A DNA stretch of 64,000 nt from contig NC_084888.1 in NCBI RefSeq assembly GCF_958979055.1, positions 12,814,804 through 12,878,803 of the forward strand. The letters are read 5' to 3'. The notes beneath the pieces were generated by a model. It saw only the letters and a list, made by a program, of their open reading frames with translations, was not told the DNA's origin and ran no database searches. The translations under genes and the position numbers were made by a program. Source of the stretch: Alnus glutinosa. Taxonomy: Eukaryota; Streptophyta; Magnoliopsida; Fagales; Betulaceae. Below are positions 37,601 to 47,500 of the stretch, in pieces (position 1 is the first letter of the stretch; each line of letters begins with the position of its first letter).

Positions 37601-38573
37601 GAAGCTGGGCCCAACATTCGAAGATTTTAGAGAGAAGCCCTAATGAGCTAGGACGATCAATATGAGTTGAGATTAGATGAACTTGGTACAGTGTCAGTAA
37701 CCTGTTTCATCTTCTCTTTCTGTGTATGATATGGAGAGTGGCTTAAAGTTGGGAGGTGGGAGTGATGACACTTTCCGTATGTATTGAGGTTTTGCTTTGA
37801 TGAAACATTTCCAAGTATGAAATATTGGTGCTAAAATTTGGAGGTTTCTGAGGCTGTTGAGCTAAAATTTATCTATGAACAAACCTCTTATATATATATA
37901 TACGCTGCAGTCTATTGGAAACAACAAAATCAGGGACCTATTTACCAAGAAACAGATTATTGAGTATCAAAAACCGGTGTTAAGATTCTAAGCTCTTTGA
38001 GGGGTTTTGAGCTCAAATTTACTCAGCACCTACCTAAGATTAGAACAAATAATGAGCCAAAGACAAAAGTTGATTTCAATTGAACACAGAGAACCCAGTC
38101 AATTTTTTTTCGGCATGATTAAGCCAAAGAACATTGAAAACAAGCAAAAGCAGAGAGACCCAGTTACCAAGAAGCCTCGAAACACGGTTTGGATCCGAAT
38201 GGCAGCCCATTCTTGCTTGATCACCATGAAATTTTTAGGCGGTGCTCTCATTACAGTAGCAATGGCAGCATTGAAAGCACCAGAGGAAGAATTGGACGCC
38301 TTAGACGCAAACTTGTGGCCCCTATTCATGCCCTCTGACGAGCTCCTCCACAGCCTCCATTTCTTCTTGGTCTTATCCTCCACCTTGTCCTGAACAACAA
38401 GAACAGAAATAAGGGAAACAATGAAAACCAGAAACAAAAACAGGGAAACAAAAAAAGGAAAAGAAAAAAGCAAAGAGTTTGTTTTGGTTAGAAATGTTTT
38501 GGCTTACGTGGTTTGTTGTGTGGGGCTTCTTTAGAGTGATTAGTGATTTTAGCCATTTTCCTGAGGCACCCAT
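28695..38573 (-). CDS. IQD: IQ67-domain (IQD) calmodulin-binding protein
   Basis: Five exons, all joined in phase 0: 38573-38508, 38389-38168, 30012-29791, 29672-29559 and 29372-28695. They encode 433 residues, a usual IQD length. The protein starts [16 protein letters not shown] and has the basic [10 protein letters not shown] stretch (about 31-40). The IQ67 domain, about 82-148, is split by the long intron at residue 96/97 (RGFL/ARQA), its conserved place. It holds three IQ-type units: [36 protein letters not shown] and [16 protein letters not shown]. After it come GWCDSPGT and KRERAIAY, then WSWLDRWMA and [10 protein letters not shown], placing it near the Arabidopsis IQD5-IQD8 group. IQD proteins bind calmodulin and associate with microtubules and membranes. 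Intron 2 is 8,155 bp. A GA tract (38646-38669) is in the upstream leader. Confidence 0.95.
30381..30770. repeat. Three tandem copies of a 143-bp unit
   Basis: Copies start at 30381, 30524 and 30667, each with TCTTGTTTTGTTTT, GCAGACACCAGATACA (or GCAGCC) and GAGGACAACTCAGCCAA. The third is cut short and runs into sequence ending in an LTR-like tail (TTTGAAGAATAAAATAAT, about 30990). This may be part of an LTR. Confidence 0.85.
31392..31593. repeat. LTR-like direct repeat, left copy
   Basis: It begins TGTTGATACAGTTAATCGCA and matches 36371-36574 over about 200 bp, including ACAACAAGAAA, AAGGGTAATAAGCTAAGAGAG and GTACCTTAGGCTTA. Read with the minus-strand gag between them, this would be the end of the 3' LTR. 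Similarity is about 80% by eye. Confidence 0.65.
31788..34190 (+). mobile_element. LTR-like block with TGTAACACCCCG start
   Basis: TGTAACACCCCGCTTCAAAA is a common start of plant LTRs, and the block includes the CACCCC-rich stretch at 33420-33620 often seen in long Gypsy LTRs. It interrupts the region after the left LTR-like repeat. No coding sequence. The right boundary near 34190 is a guess and no second copy is in the window. Confidence 0.4.
34454..34756 (+). repeat. Degenerate 63-bp tandem repeat, open as a 21-residue peptide repeat
   Basis: About four and a half units of 60-63 bp lie head to tail, each built as GA(G/C)...TCTATAACTCC...TCACCTCATT...GA(C/G)AC. On the plus strand the array is open for 99 codons and repeats a pattern such as [20 protein letters not shown] / [19 protein letters not shown]. 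It lies next to a decayed Gypsy gag read from the opposite strand. Whether the open frame is used is unknown; it may be only a by-product of the repeat length being divisible by three. Confidence 0.6.
34737..34895. repeat. 79-bp tandem duplication
   Basis: AGAGCTGTTCTAGACCCTTC occurs at 34741 and 34820, with the whole 79-bp unit repeated almost exactly. It continues the adjacent repeat array. Confidence 0.9.
34900..35900 (-). pseudogene. Decayed Gypsy-type gag
   Basis: On the minus strand, with several stops, the order is that of plant Ty3/Gypsy gag: [26 protein letters not shown], then further along [14 protein letters not shown] (about 35030-34985), the spacer motif typical of these gags. 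No protease or reverse transcriptase was found between the LTR-like repeats. The element is non-autonomous or deleted and sits in the IQD intron on the same strand as the gene. Confidence 0.7.
36371..36574. repeat. LTR-like direct repeat, right copy
   Basis: It begins TGTTGATACAGTTGACTGCA and matches the left copy at 31392. In the orientation of the gag this is the end of the 5' LTR. The LTR probably extends further right (to about 36780), where the left copy has been disrupted. Confidence 0.6.
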
Positions 38574-39489
38574 TTGAGTAAAAAGTAGCTTGTTTCAGAA
38601 AGCAGAGCGGTTCTGTGTTAGACACTACAAGGCTACAAGCTATAGCGAGAGAGAGAGAGAGAGAGAGAAGTTTGGAGTGGAATTTCGAAGAGAGCTCTGG
38701 CTTATTAAGAGTTAATGGGAGAGAGTTTGAATTTTGAAATTCGAAACGGAAAGTCAGAAATACATAACGGATAGTACTCATTATTACTAAAGCACTTTTT
38801 AATGTATGCCGCTCCATGCAATCTCCTCAATTAAGCCAAAGTTAAAATATTACAACTTTTATTTTTTGGTTTTTCGTTTGAATTATTATAGATTTCTAAC
38901 TGGGATGGTTTGCATGGGTCCACTGGATGCTCTTTTTGTTTTCTTAAACCACCGTCAAAGTGTATCAAACACACTGACCACCACTACTAGTCTACTACTT
39001 ACCTCTGCTTCAGATGAAGCGTGCAAGGTCTAACAACCTCCATGGCCTTGACCTCGACACGAAGGAGCATATGACCAACTTTGGTTCACTCCTCAGTTAA
39101 TGAATGGCGAGCAGCCGTGGCCACCGTGTCCAAGAGCAGCGGCAAGGCATCGCCTCAGATGGAGCTAATATAATAACCATGGAATATTAGCAACGGCTAA
39201 TGGAGCTGCCTCAGATAGTCAGATGGGTTAATTTATAGCCAAATCAAGGATTTCATAACCCAAAATAGCGCCAAAGCAGCGTTCAATTCCATAATTGTTA
39301 GAGACTATTGCTATGCTGGTACGACATGGAAGAGAGAGAGGGATGAAGTGAAAACATTGAAAAATTAGAACATTTTGCTACAGTAATGCTCTATAGCAAA
39401 AACAAATGTCCTTTAAATGATGGGGAGATAATATGTTGGAGCTGAAAAAGGCCTTATATTTAGCTAATGAATTTAGCTAATATGAGGGT
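38574..39489. other. Upstream region of the IQD gene
   Basis: The first 200 bp include a GA microsatellite likely in the IQD leader. The rest is non-coding, with MITE-like wording near 39370 (GCTACAGTAATGCTCTATAGC). The MULE begins at 39499, 0.9 kb from the IQD start codon. Confidence 0.5.
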
Positions 39490-39498
39490 TTAGAGAAT

Positions 39499-39970
39499 GA
39501 GAAATTATCTATACACTTCTGCTTCACAACTTCTTCACAACACGCCAACGTGGCAGTAATAAAATATTGTTTTTTTCTCTTTTCGTCATGCTGCTAGAAA
39601 ACCGAAGACCAAAAAACGTGGGAGTTTCAAACTTTTCATTTCGCACGAAGACCTCTCTCTCTCTCTCTGAAATCTCTCTCCGTACAGATCTGAATTTTCT
39701 CCGTCGTGCGTCGTCCGTCATCCGGCGCTTCCGTCGTCCATCGCCCGTCGTCCAGCGCTTCCCTCTCTCTCTCTCTGAAATCTCTCTCCGTACAGATCTG
39801 CTCTCCGGTCAGTGACGTCGCCGGCTTCTCTCTTGGCGGTAGGCGTCCTCCGTCGTCCGGCGTCCCCACTCCGGTAGATTTGGCGGCCGGATCTGTCTCT
39901 GGCGACGCCCATAAAAAAGGATCTCTCTCTCTTTGGCCGGATCTGTTGCTACAAATAAAAGGGGTGAACT
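39499..39970 (+). repeat. Left terminal inverted repeat of the MULE
   Basis: It matches the reverse complement of the right end, nearly perfectly over the first 200 bp, then with gaps to about 39960. It contains two copies of TGAAATCTCTCTCCGTACAG (109 bp apart) and a CGTCGTCC-rich stretch. Open frames over it are compositional. Confidence 0.85.
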
Positions 39971-40030
39971 CCCTCTCTTGCGACCCACCGACCGCCACCC
40001 ATCGGAGCAACCCCCTCCCTCTCTCTCGCC

Positions 40031-42325
40031 ATGTTCCTGTTGTAAGTTTACAATGATTTGGTACCTTAGAGGCTTTTGTTTAGGTCATGGTTTTGCAAAT
40101 TGAATTGTTTTAGTGAGTGAATCTCATGGTTTTTTTTTTTTTTTGTGCTATAATATGACATAAAAATAATACCGAGTGCTTTGTATTTTGAATTGTTCGG
40201 CATTATCAAGAGACAAAATGAACCTTGAGCACGGCTTTCATCCCCCGCAACTTCTGTTTCTTCCCTGGATTATTTGCAACTAGGATTTTGGCTTGCCTCT
40301 AGCTATTAAATAACTAGAAATCTCATGCGATTCAACTAAACAGCGAGGATTGCAAGATTGTCAAAGAACTCACCGATCGACAATGGGAAAGATTAAGATT
40401 CATCCTACATTCCTCACCGTTTATTTGAACCACGAGAGATCTCTAATCATTTAATAAAGAGAAGCATGCCAAATCCTTTCAACTAATAGGAAGCAAACTG
40501 TGTAAGCTGTTATATGAAGTTGGAATAAACTGATAGAAGAAACTTTTGGTGATATTTGATTCAAAATCAGTGATTTAAGATGTCTTTGTGGAGTCAGAGT
40601 CACTGATAGATGTTTTGGGTTCATCACGACAAAAGTCATTATCTTAAACCTGGGAAACATGGGTCCAGGAAACTCTTACACATTTTGGACAGATATTAAT
40701 GCATGGGGATGCAATAATGCAATGCAAATAAGTGTTTATATGGGCCTTAGCTCCCACTACAGACATTTTGATTCGGAACTCTCACTGTCTCTTTCATTTT
40801 AATTTGTTTTTTTACAGTCTGTGCTTTGATATGGACATTAGTGAAAAGCCAATGAAAAAGATTAGATTGGTTCTATGAATCCATTATGACAATGTATTTT
40901 ATATTGAAATTTGAATGATTTCTTTTGCACTTGATTAGATTGATTTTTGGGTTGTTTTTCCAGTGCACACAAGGTGCTTGATAAAATGCTCCACTGACCA
41001 TTTTATCTTCTCTTGTTATACATTTTCTCTCGTGCCAAACAGTACCATTTAATTTCCAAGGATCATCAACTCTGTTCTGTTGCTAGGAGCGCTATTATGT
41101 AGAGAGGAATTTGTTGGGGTATTGTACGACCAAGGTAAGTAAACTCATGTACATGGAACTAGGCACAATTTTCTCTATGTTATGTGGGCTGGATTCTTTA
41201 GGGGGAGACCATTGGAATAATGACAACAAATTGGTCCTTTTTTTTAAAAAAAAAAAATCTCTGGGAATCATGCCGGCCCTAGCTTCGACCCTAATTAGTC
41301 TCCATTAAAATATATATATGCATTTGGATTATTTCAAAAATTTCCACTATATATATTGTAAGCATGCCTTTTTATTTCCCCCCTCCATATTTCAGCTAAA
41401 ACGATGAAAAGAAAGACAAATGCTGTCTTGGATTCTATGTAATAATTAAGAGCTTTGTTCGGAGAGCTTAATTTCCAACTCCCAAGTTTCTGTAGTGGAA
41501 TAAATTCTTGCCCAACTGCAGAAGGGGTTATGGCTAAAGGTTGCCCAGTTGTCTCTTAAAGTTAAAACTAAATTATTGAATCATATTGTTTGAATTTGTT
41601 GGTGGTCTATAATTCGGTTTGAGGGGAAAAAAATTCAGTCTTTCGTTTGTTGTTGCATAGTGTTAGTGATTTTGCTGGTTTCGATTGTTGGATGATATTG
41701 GTATATTTGCTTGGTTCTGATTTAGTTTTAGGTTTTAAATAATATTCATATGTGTATATATATATATATATATATATTTTGGGTAGGCTTGAAAAAATGT
41801 CGGTAAATAGTGATGCGTCAAGACCCCCTCTGTTATGTTACTGTGGAGTGCGTGCACGTCTAAGATACTCATGGACTAGTGACAACCCCGGACGAAAGTG
41901 GTATGGCTGTATAAAGTATAAGGTAATTTTAAAATTAATTAATTGTGACTTATTCTTTTGTTAGTGGTTTATGACATTTATTCGTTTTCACAGAGGAAGC
42001 TGGGGATTGTGATTTTTTTAGGTGGGCTGATAACGACATGACTTCTTATGAGAAGAGATTGGAGGAACATATGAGAGACATGGAGGAAGGGAGACGGGCC
42101 GATATTGAGAAAGTTGAGAAGATGACAATGGCCAATATTGACAGACTTGAGAAGCTGATTGAAACAAAACACAATGAACAATATGCTAGACTTCGGTTGG
42201 AGTTGGGTCTGCGTCAAAGTAATAGAAAGATGTTTTGGGTAGCAGTAGTCGTAGTCATTTTGGGCCTTGTAATTTATCTCAGTGGTTATAGTGGTTCTAA
42301 AGTTAGCTACTTGATGCTAGAATGA
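40031..42325 (+). CDS. GRF-type zinc-finger protein with C-terminal membrane helix (MULE-encoded)
   Basis: The secure part is exons 41787-41922 and 41996-42325. A start at ATG 41797 gives 151 residues. An 11-bp first exon at 40031-40041, with a strong GTAAGT donor, joins in frame (acceptor GGGTAG at 41786) and would start the protein in the left inverted repeat, giving 158 residues. Domains: a GRF zinc finger with CYCG, SWTSDNPGRKWYGC and, across the intron, DCDFFRWAD; then a charged helical region (EKRLEEHMRDMEEGRRADIE); then a single hydrophobic segment (FWVAVVVVILGLVIYLSG) close to the C-terminus. It resembles the plant family around Arabidopsis At4g04775, which is often transposon-linked. 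Function unknown. It faces the transposase gene, as mudrB faces mudrA in MuDR. The reading frame is intact. Confidence 0.8.
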
Positions 42326-42817
42326 AAAGATGGAAACAAGAAGGTTGAAAATGATCATTGTCAAATATTTTATGTTCTATCCAGTTGAACAATAGAAATT
42401 CTGAATTTTAGTTATGATGAAAGTTGATCTGTAAAATCAGTGTTTGTAGATGGGTATTGATACTTTAACGAAAAAAGCAGTGATTGCATGCTTCATTGTC
42501 ATGACAGTTGATCTGTAAAATCAGTGTGGTCCATGATTGGTGCACATTTGTAAAACGTACTAGGATTTACCAGTTACAAAAACAACAATACAAGGAAAAG
42601 GAACTGAGTGTTTAGATTATTAATTTCAGCTTGAGTTCATGCCAATATGTTCTAAAATATATATTACACTCGAGCAATTTCATCATAATAATGTTAAGCA
42701 TAATTGAAGTTAAAATTGGAATGAACCAATACAAGAACCATACCGATACCCATTAAACTACCATATGTGGTTCAGACAGATTTGTGGGAATTGGTAAGAC
42801 TCTGTATGCATAAGGCC

Positions 42818-42912
42818 ATACTCTACTATTTGATGAAAACAAATAAGTAAAAACAAGAAGACTGCATACCTTCATTTTTTGAAGTGCTAAAGGAGACACT
42901 ACCCATGTACAA
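42818..42912. repeat. 95-bp direct repeat in the MULE, copy 1
   Basis: ATACTCTACTATTTGATGAA through ACTACCCATGTACAA is repeated at 44355-44449 with no difference seen. The two copies flank the captured V-ATPase piece. Confidence 0.9.
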
Positions 42913-43519
42913 AGAACCCATAATTTCACCATTTCTCGAGTCCTATAATTTTAAAACTCCAGGAAAACAACTATTTTCCGAATTAACAACAAAACTTTTA
43001 CTGTATAGGATCCAATCTGTACATTAACATCTTATAAACTCCGATCCTAGAAGAACCTATACAAGACAATCAATGCAGCAAAAGAAAACACTGCATCAGC
43101 CTAACCAACAGCACAAAACCCATCCTTCATCAAATAATCTCAACCATCTATAAACATGTACACTAGCCATAAGCCCCCACAGCTGCACCTACAAATAAAC
43201 CCTCTTTCTGATAGAGAGGGGTGGTTGTTTTGGTTTCTCAAAATCCGTAACCATTGGAGGAATCCAATTTCCTCCAATTTCTTATTATTTTGAAACACGA
43301 TAAATAAAATCCAATTTCTTCTTACAACGAGAATATATTCTACCAATCTTATGCAATAACTTTCCTAATAAACAAACAAACAAAAACTATAATTTTTAAC
43401 ACAATCTCACAAAGGGAGAGGTAAGTATCTCTGCCAAACATTGGAGGATGAGAGGGAGGTGATTTACAGAAGATTATGCAAAAGAACAAATTACTTTTTC
43501 TTCCTAGTCAAAAATTGAA

Positions 43520-43938
43520 CTAAAAGATGAAGACAACACTGTCATGAACTCTGGCCTTCTGATTCTGAGCCACGCATTCAGAAATCCACATCAAGTTCCT
43601 TATCTCCTGCTCCCTCAACCTCATGTAAGCAAAGAAAACACCATAATGGAACTGCAAATCACAAAGCACAAGATACATCATGAGTAAACAGGAACAGCTT
43701 ATTAACAGTCAACAAGAATTAGAAGACAACGGTTTGCAATGACTAAAGAAGCTAGATGTAATCAGGCATGGCAATCTTCTCACTCTCATAAATGGCTACT
43801 CAATTGCTGAAATATAAACCAACTGCTCAAATGCTAAGCAAAGCCTTTTCACCTCCTCTTCATAAATTAACAATTTTCATAGGATAATTTAGCAAAAATA
43901 GACTGATAAGGAGGATATTTTTCCATGACAGCACGGAC
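43520..43938 (-). pseudogene. Captured fragment of V-ATPase subunit d (VHA-d)
   Basis: The last exon, 43651-43520, is intact and reads [40 protein letters not shown] and FIF before a TAG, the C-terminus of V-ATPase subunit d (the VMA6 homologue, which links the V1 and Vo sectors of the proton pump). Upstream, 43938 to about 43836, the preceding exon is recognisable: VRAVMEKYPPYQSIFAKLSY, a small deletion and frame break, then YEEEVKRLCLAFEQ. An intron of about 180 bp still separates them, so the piece was taken from genomic DNA, not from mRNA. The rest of the gene was not found. It cannot make the subunit. Confidence 0.9.
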
Positions 43939-44354
43939 CTACAAGGCTACAATGGCAACCAAACAGAGCACTTCAGTCACAAACACTGCCACACATAAAA
44001 TATTGAACAGAAATTACTACAAGTCCCATAATAACTGCCAACCAAGTGGTCATGGTTAAGAAGAAATCCTTGTCCACACACGACAAAGCAAAACAAGTAC
44101 CAATGCAAGTATATTCACCAGTTTTGACATCATACACAGATCAGAAAAAGTGAAATTTCTAAATTTCTAAGCTACTAAGCTACTAAATCCATTTCCTATT
44201 AAGCATGGTGGAAGTCTGAATCTAAGGCTAATGACAAAAATTTATAACCCTCAGATAGGTATCATCTTGCAAGATGCCAAAGTTCAAGAAACTAGAAGAC
44301 CAGAAATAAGCCTATCTATGTGGCAGTGGGTTGGAATGACCATTTTAGATACCA

Positions 44355-44449
44355 ATACTCTACTATTTGATGAAAACAAATAAGTAAAAACAAGAAGACT
44401 GCATACCTTCATTTTTTGAAGTGCTAAAGGAGACACTACCCATGTACAA
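44355..44449. repeat. 95-bp direct repeat in the MULE, copy 2
   Basis: Second copy of 42818-42912, between the V-ATPase piece and the VARICOSE-like exons. Confidence 0.9.
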
Positions 44450-44584
44450 CTCCCACACAAAATATTCATTTTAGCTCTGCAAGAAAACACATACATATTA
44501 TAAAACAAGACCATTATATTGTTCTGAAGAAAACAAACGATAACTAAAATAATAAATCAAATACCATTAGCTATCATTTTTGTC

Positions 44585-47500
44585 TCAAGGTGGAAGTAAA
44601 CCATTCATCAGAAGACGTATAGTTGACCGCACAGCATCAGTAATTGTGGGCAGGACACTTATATGGTTGAGTGCGGCATAAACTTGATTGAAGATGGGCC
44701 GCACATGCATTTAAATTGCCGGATCAGTTGGCATTATGGAATTAAAAACGTGTGTCATCCAAGCAATTATTACGGCTGGGTTGGTATTGATACAATATGG
44801 TAAAAACCACAACAATTGAACCAATACTTCTTGACTCAAAGGGAGAGGATCCATAGTCAAGACCTGAAAATCAACTTTAATATTCAGACATCTAAAATCT
44901 AAAATGGATGCATTTTAATAACACAATACTATCAAGTGATTTACCTGGGAGCAAATCCAATTCACAATTGACACATCACGCATATGTAAGGCTGTAGTTA
45001 AAGCCTCTTGGTATTTGTGTTGGCTTATCATTGTGGACAACAGATTTATGGGGTCAATCGACAAATTCACCTAATGAATGCACGCATGATTCGTTTCTCT
45101 TATTGTACGCATATAAATTCCAATCGAGAAACAATGACTTTAAAAAACACAAATTATACCTGAGAAAGAATAGAATGATGGTGACCACTGAAGGTGTGAG
45201 CAACTGTCGATGACGAAGCGACGGAATCCTGCAAAAACAAACATTAAATATCCTCGTGAAATATCAAATAATTATCAAAAATCAACTAATAAATAAAGAG
45301 ATATTGGCTAATTACCTGAGTACTATGATCGTGAGTTGCAGAAGGTACAGAAGGCAACGGAGATTGACTAGTGTTGCCTTGATTTTCCGTTGATTTCGAG
45401 GCCTACAATTAAAGAATGGTTTATGCAATGTGGGAAAGCACACATGTTTTTAAGCAAGTAAAATGTGGACATAAATAATAAAAAAAAAATAAAGAAATCA
45501 CTAACTTGAATTTTCCGTCTCTTCGTTTTAGCATTGTTGTCTCTTGGTGGCTTGCTTGATACATTAGATTTATTTACCACTGTTTCTATAACAGACACCT
45601 TTCTCTTTGTTCTTGGCCTCCCTTTACAAGTAACCTTATGAGGACTAAGCACCTTTTGACAACTAGAAGATGCGACAGTAGCTGGAATGCCAGAAGCTTG
45701 ATTTTCGCAACGCCACAACTCCTTCATTTGATCAATTCTTTTCATTAGTTCCATGCAACGTTCTTCAGTGTTTTCTGATGCGAGCGACAGTAAGTTTCTC
45801 ACCTTGTCATATATTTGGGCATGTGGATTATCACCAATGGCATCATAACTACTCTTAACCTTCGAGTACTCTCGCTTAATATCCTTCATCCATCTATCAA
45901 GAACATATCTTTGTGGCAAAGTTGTCACTTTCTTTGTCCGTAACATGGAAAGTGAATGCCTACATAAGATGCCTCTTACTTCAAACAATGCACATGTGCA
46001 CTTCACTTCCAATTCATCTTCATTGAAGTAAACAAGAAATGTTTTTTCTATTAAGTGGTCTCCAACGGCAACATATTCAATAACTTCAAATGTGGAAATT
46101 GCACCTTCACTTTTGAGATGAGAGTTATTACAGGACATCATTTTCACAAACTGATCATGTACTTCTTTGTACTTCGCATTTGTGTAGACAACTTGAAACT
46201 GTTTCTCTATCTGCAAGGCGCTTATACATGAGATTGTGCGATTGAAAGAATCAAAATCAGCACGTGTCTCACTCTCGACCATTCTCCTTAAAGCATTATC
46301 ATATTCATCAACAAATTCTTTCAATGTGGTTCGTGAGTGCACGTACCCATCAAAAAATGCGTTCATACTTTCACTTCACTGTGTAGTGTTCATTCCCGCC
46401 CAAAACGTATCTTTCATGTATACCGGCACCCAAAATGTCTTATCCCTATATAACCCATTCAACCATGCATTATCATGAAGGTTATACTTCTCCAGTAGAT
46501 CTTTCCAGTTTTCCTCATATTCTTCACACGTTTGAGAGTCATACAAACATTTATTTATGGCACTCTTAATGCCATCAAAATTAGCATGTGATCCAAATTT
46601 TTCAGGGAACTTTTTCATAATGTGCCACATACAATATCTATGTCGACTTTCAGGGAAAACAATAGAAATTGCATTTTTCATAGCTCTATCCTGGTCTGTT
46701 ATAATTGCTTTAGGGGCTTGGCCATTCATGCACTCCAACCAACATTTAAACAACCACACAAATGTGTCTGTATCCTCACTTGAAATTAGTCCTGCCCCCA
46801 AAAGTATAGATTGACCATGATGATTCACTCCTACAAAAGGAGCAAATGGCATGTCATAGCTATTGGTCAAATACGTTGTGTCAAACGTAATAACATCTCC
46901 AAAGAAATCATATGTTGCCCTACTCCGTGCATCCGCCCAAAAAACATTTCGTAACCTACAATCATCATCCATATCTATCATAAAGTAGAAGCCACTATTT
47001 TGCTTTTGCATTCTTCTGAAGTAATCACAAAGTGCTTGGGCACCCCCTTTACCAAAACGGAGTTCTTTTGCCTTATTAATATAATTCCGACAATCTCTCT
47101 TTCCAAAAGAAAGACTCTCAAACCCCCCACTTTCAACGACTAACGAATTGAAATTCTTACTCAGACGTATTCCTACTCTATCATTTAGCTCAAGTCTTCT
47201 TTTTGCAGCATCATTAATTTTTCTATTGCTTCTAAAAAATCTCGCTTTACCCGGGCTTAACGAATGATTATGCGTCAGCTCAACTTTACTCAAAAACCAC
47301 GTTCCATCACCACATAATTTCGTACAAATCCTAGCACCACACCCTGTTCTATTAGTTGTTGGAATTGGCTTCGCAACATCATTTGTAGCTCGCTCGTCAC
47401 CTCCACGAGTACATATAAGCACTACGTAACTTTTTATACCCTTCGTTTTTCTCGAGGTTCTATGAGCTACACCAAACCCAGCTTGCTTAGCATACCTCCT

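Larger units (their letters stand above)
30013..38167 (-). other. 8.2-kb second intron of the IQD gene
   Basis: The donor is GGCTTCTTG/GTAACT (38168/38167) and the acceptor is ATTGCAG/GCGAGA (30013/30012). In most of the IQD family this intron is short. Here it contains three 143-bp repeats, LTR-like repeats, a decayed Gypsy gag, and a further LTR-like block. From 36600 to 38167 nothing was recognised beyond small GATGT repeats near 36775-36835. Confidence 0.9.

Noticed and set aside
38007..38393. 128-codon plus-strand open stretch
   Set aside because: It is the antisense of IQD exon 2 and its flanking intron.
39636..40056. Open stretches of 80-124 codons on both strands in the left MULE end
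   Set aside because: The sequence is a CGTCGTCC/CTCTCT-rich inverted repeat. All frames stay open because of composition, and none matches a protein family.
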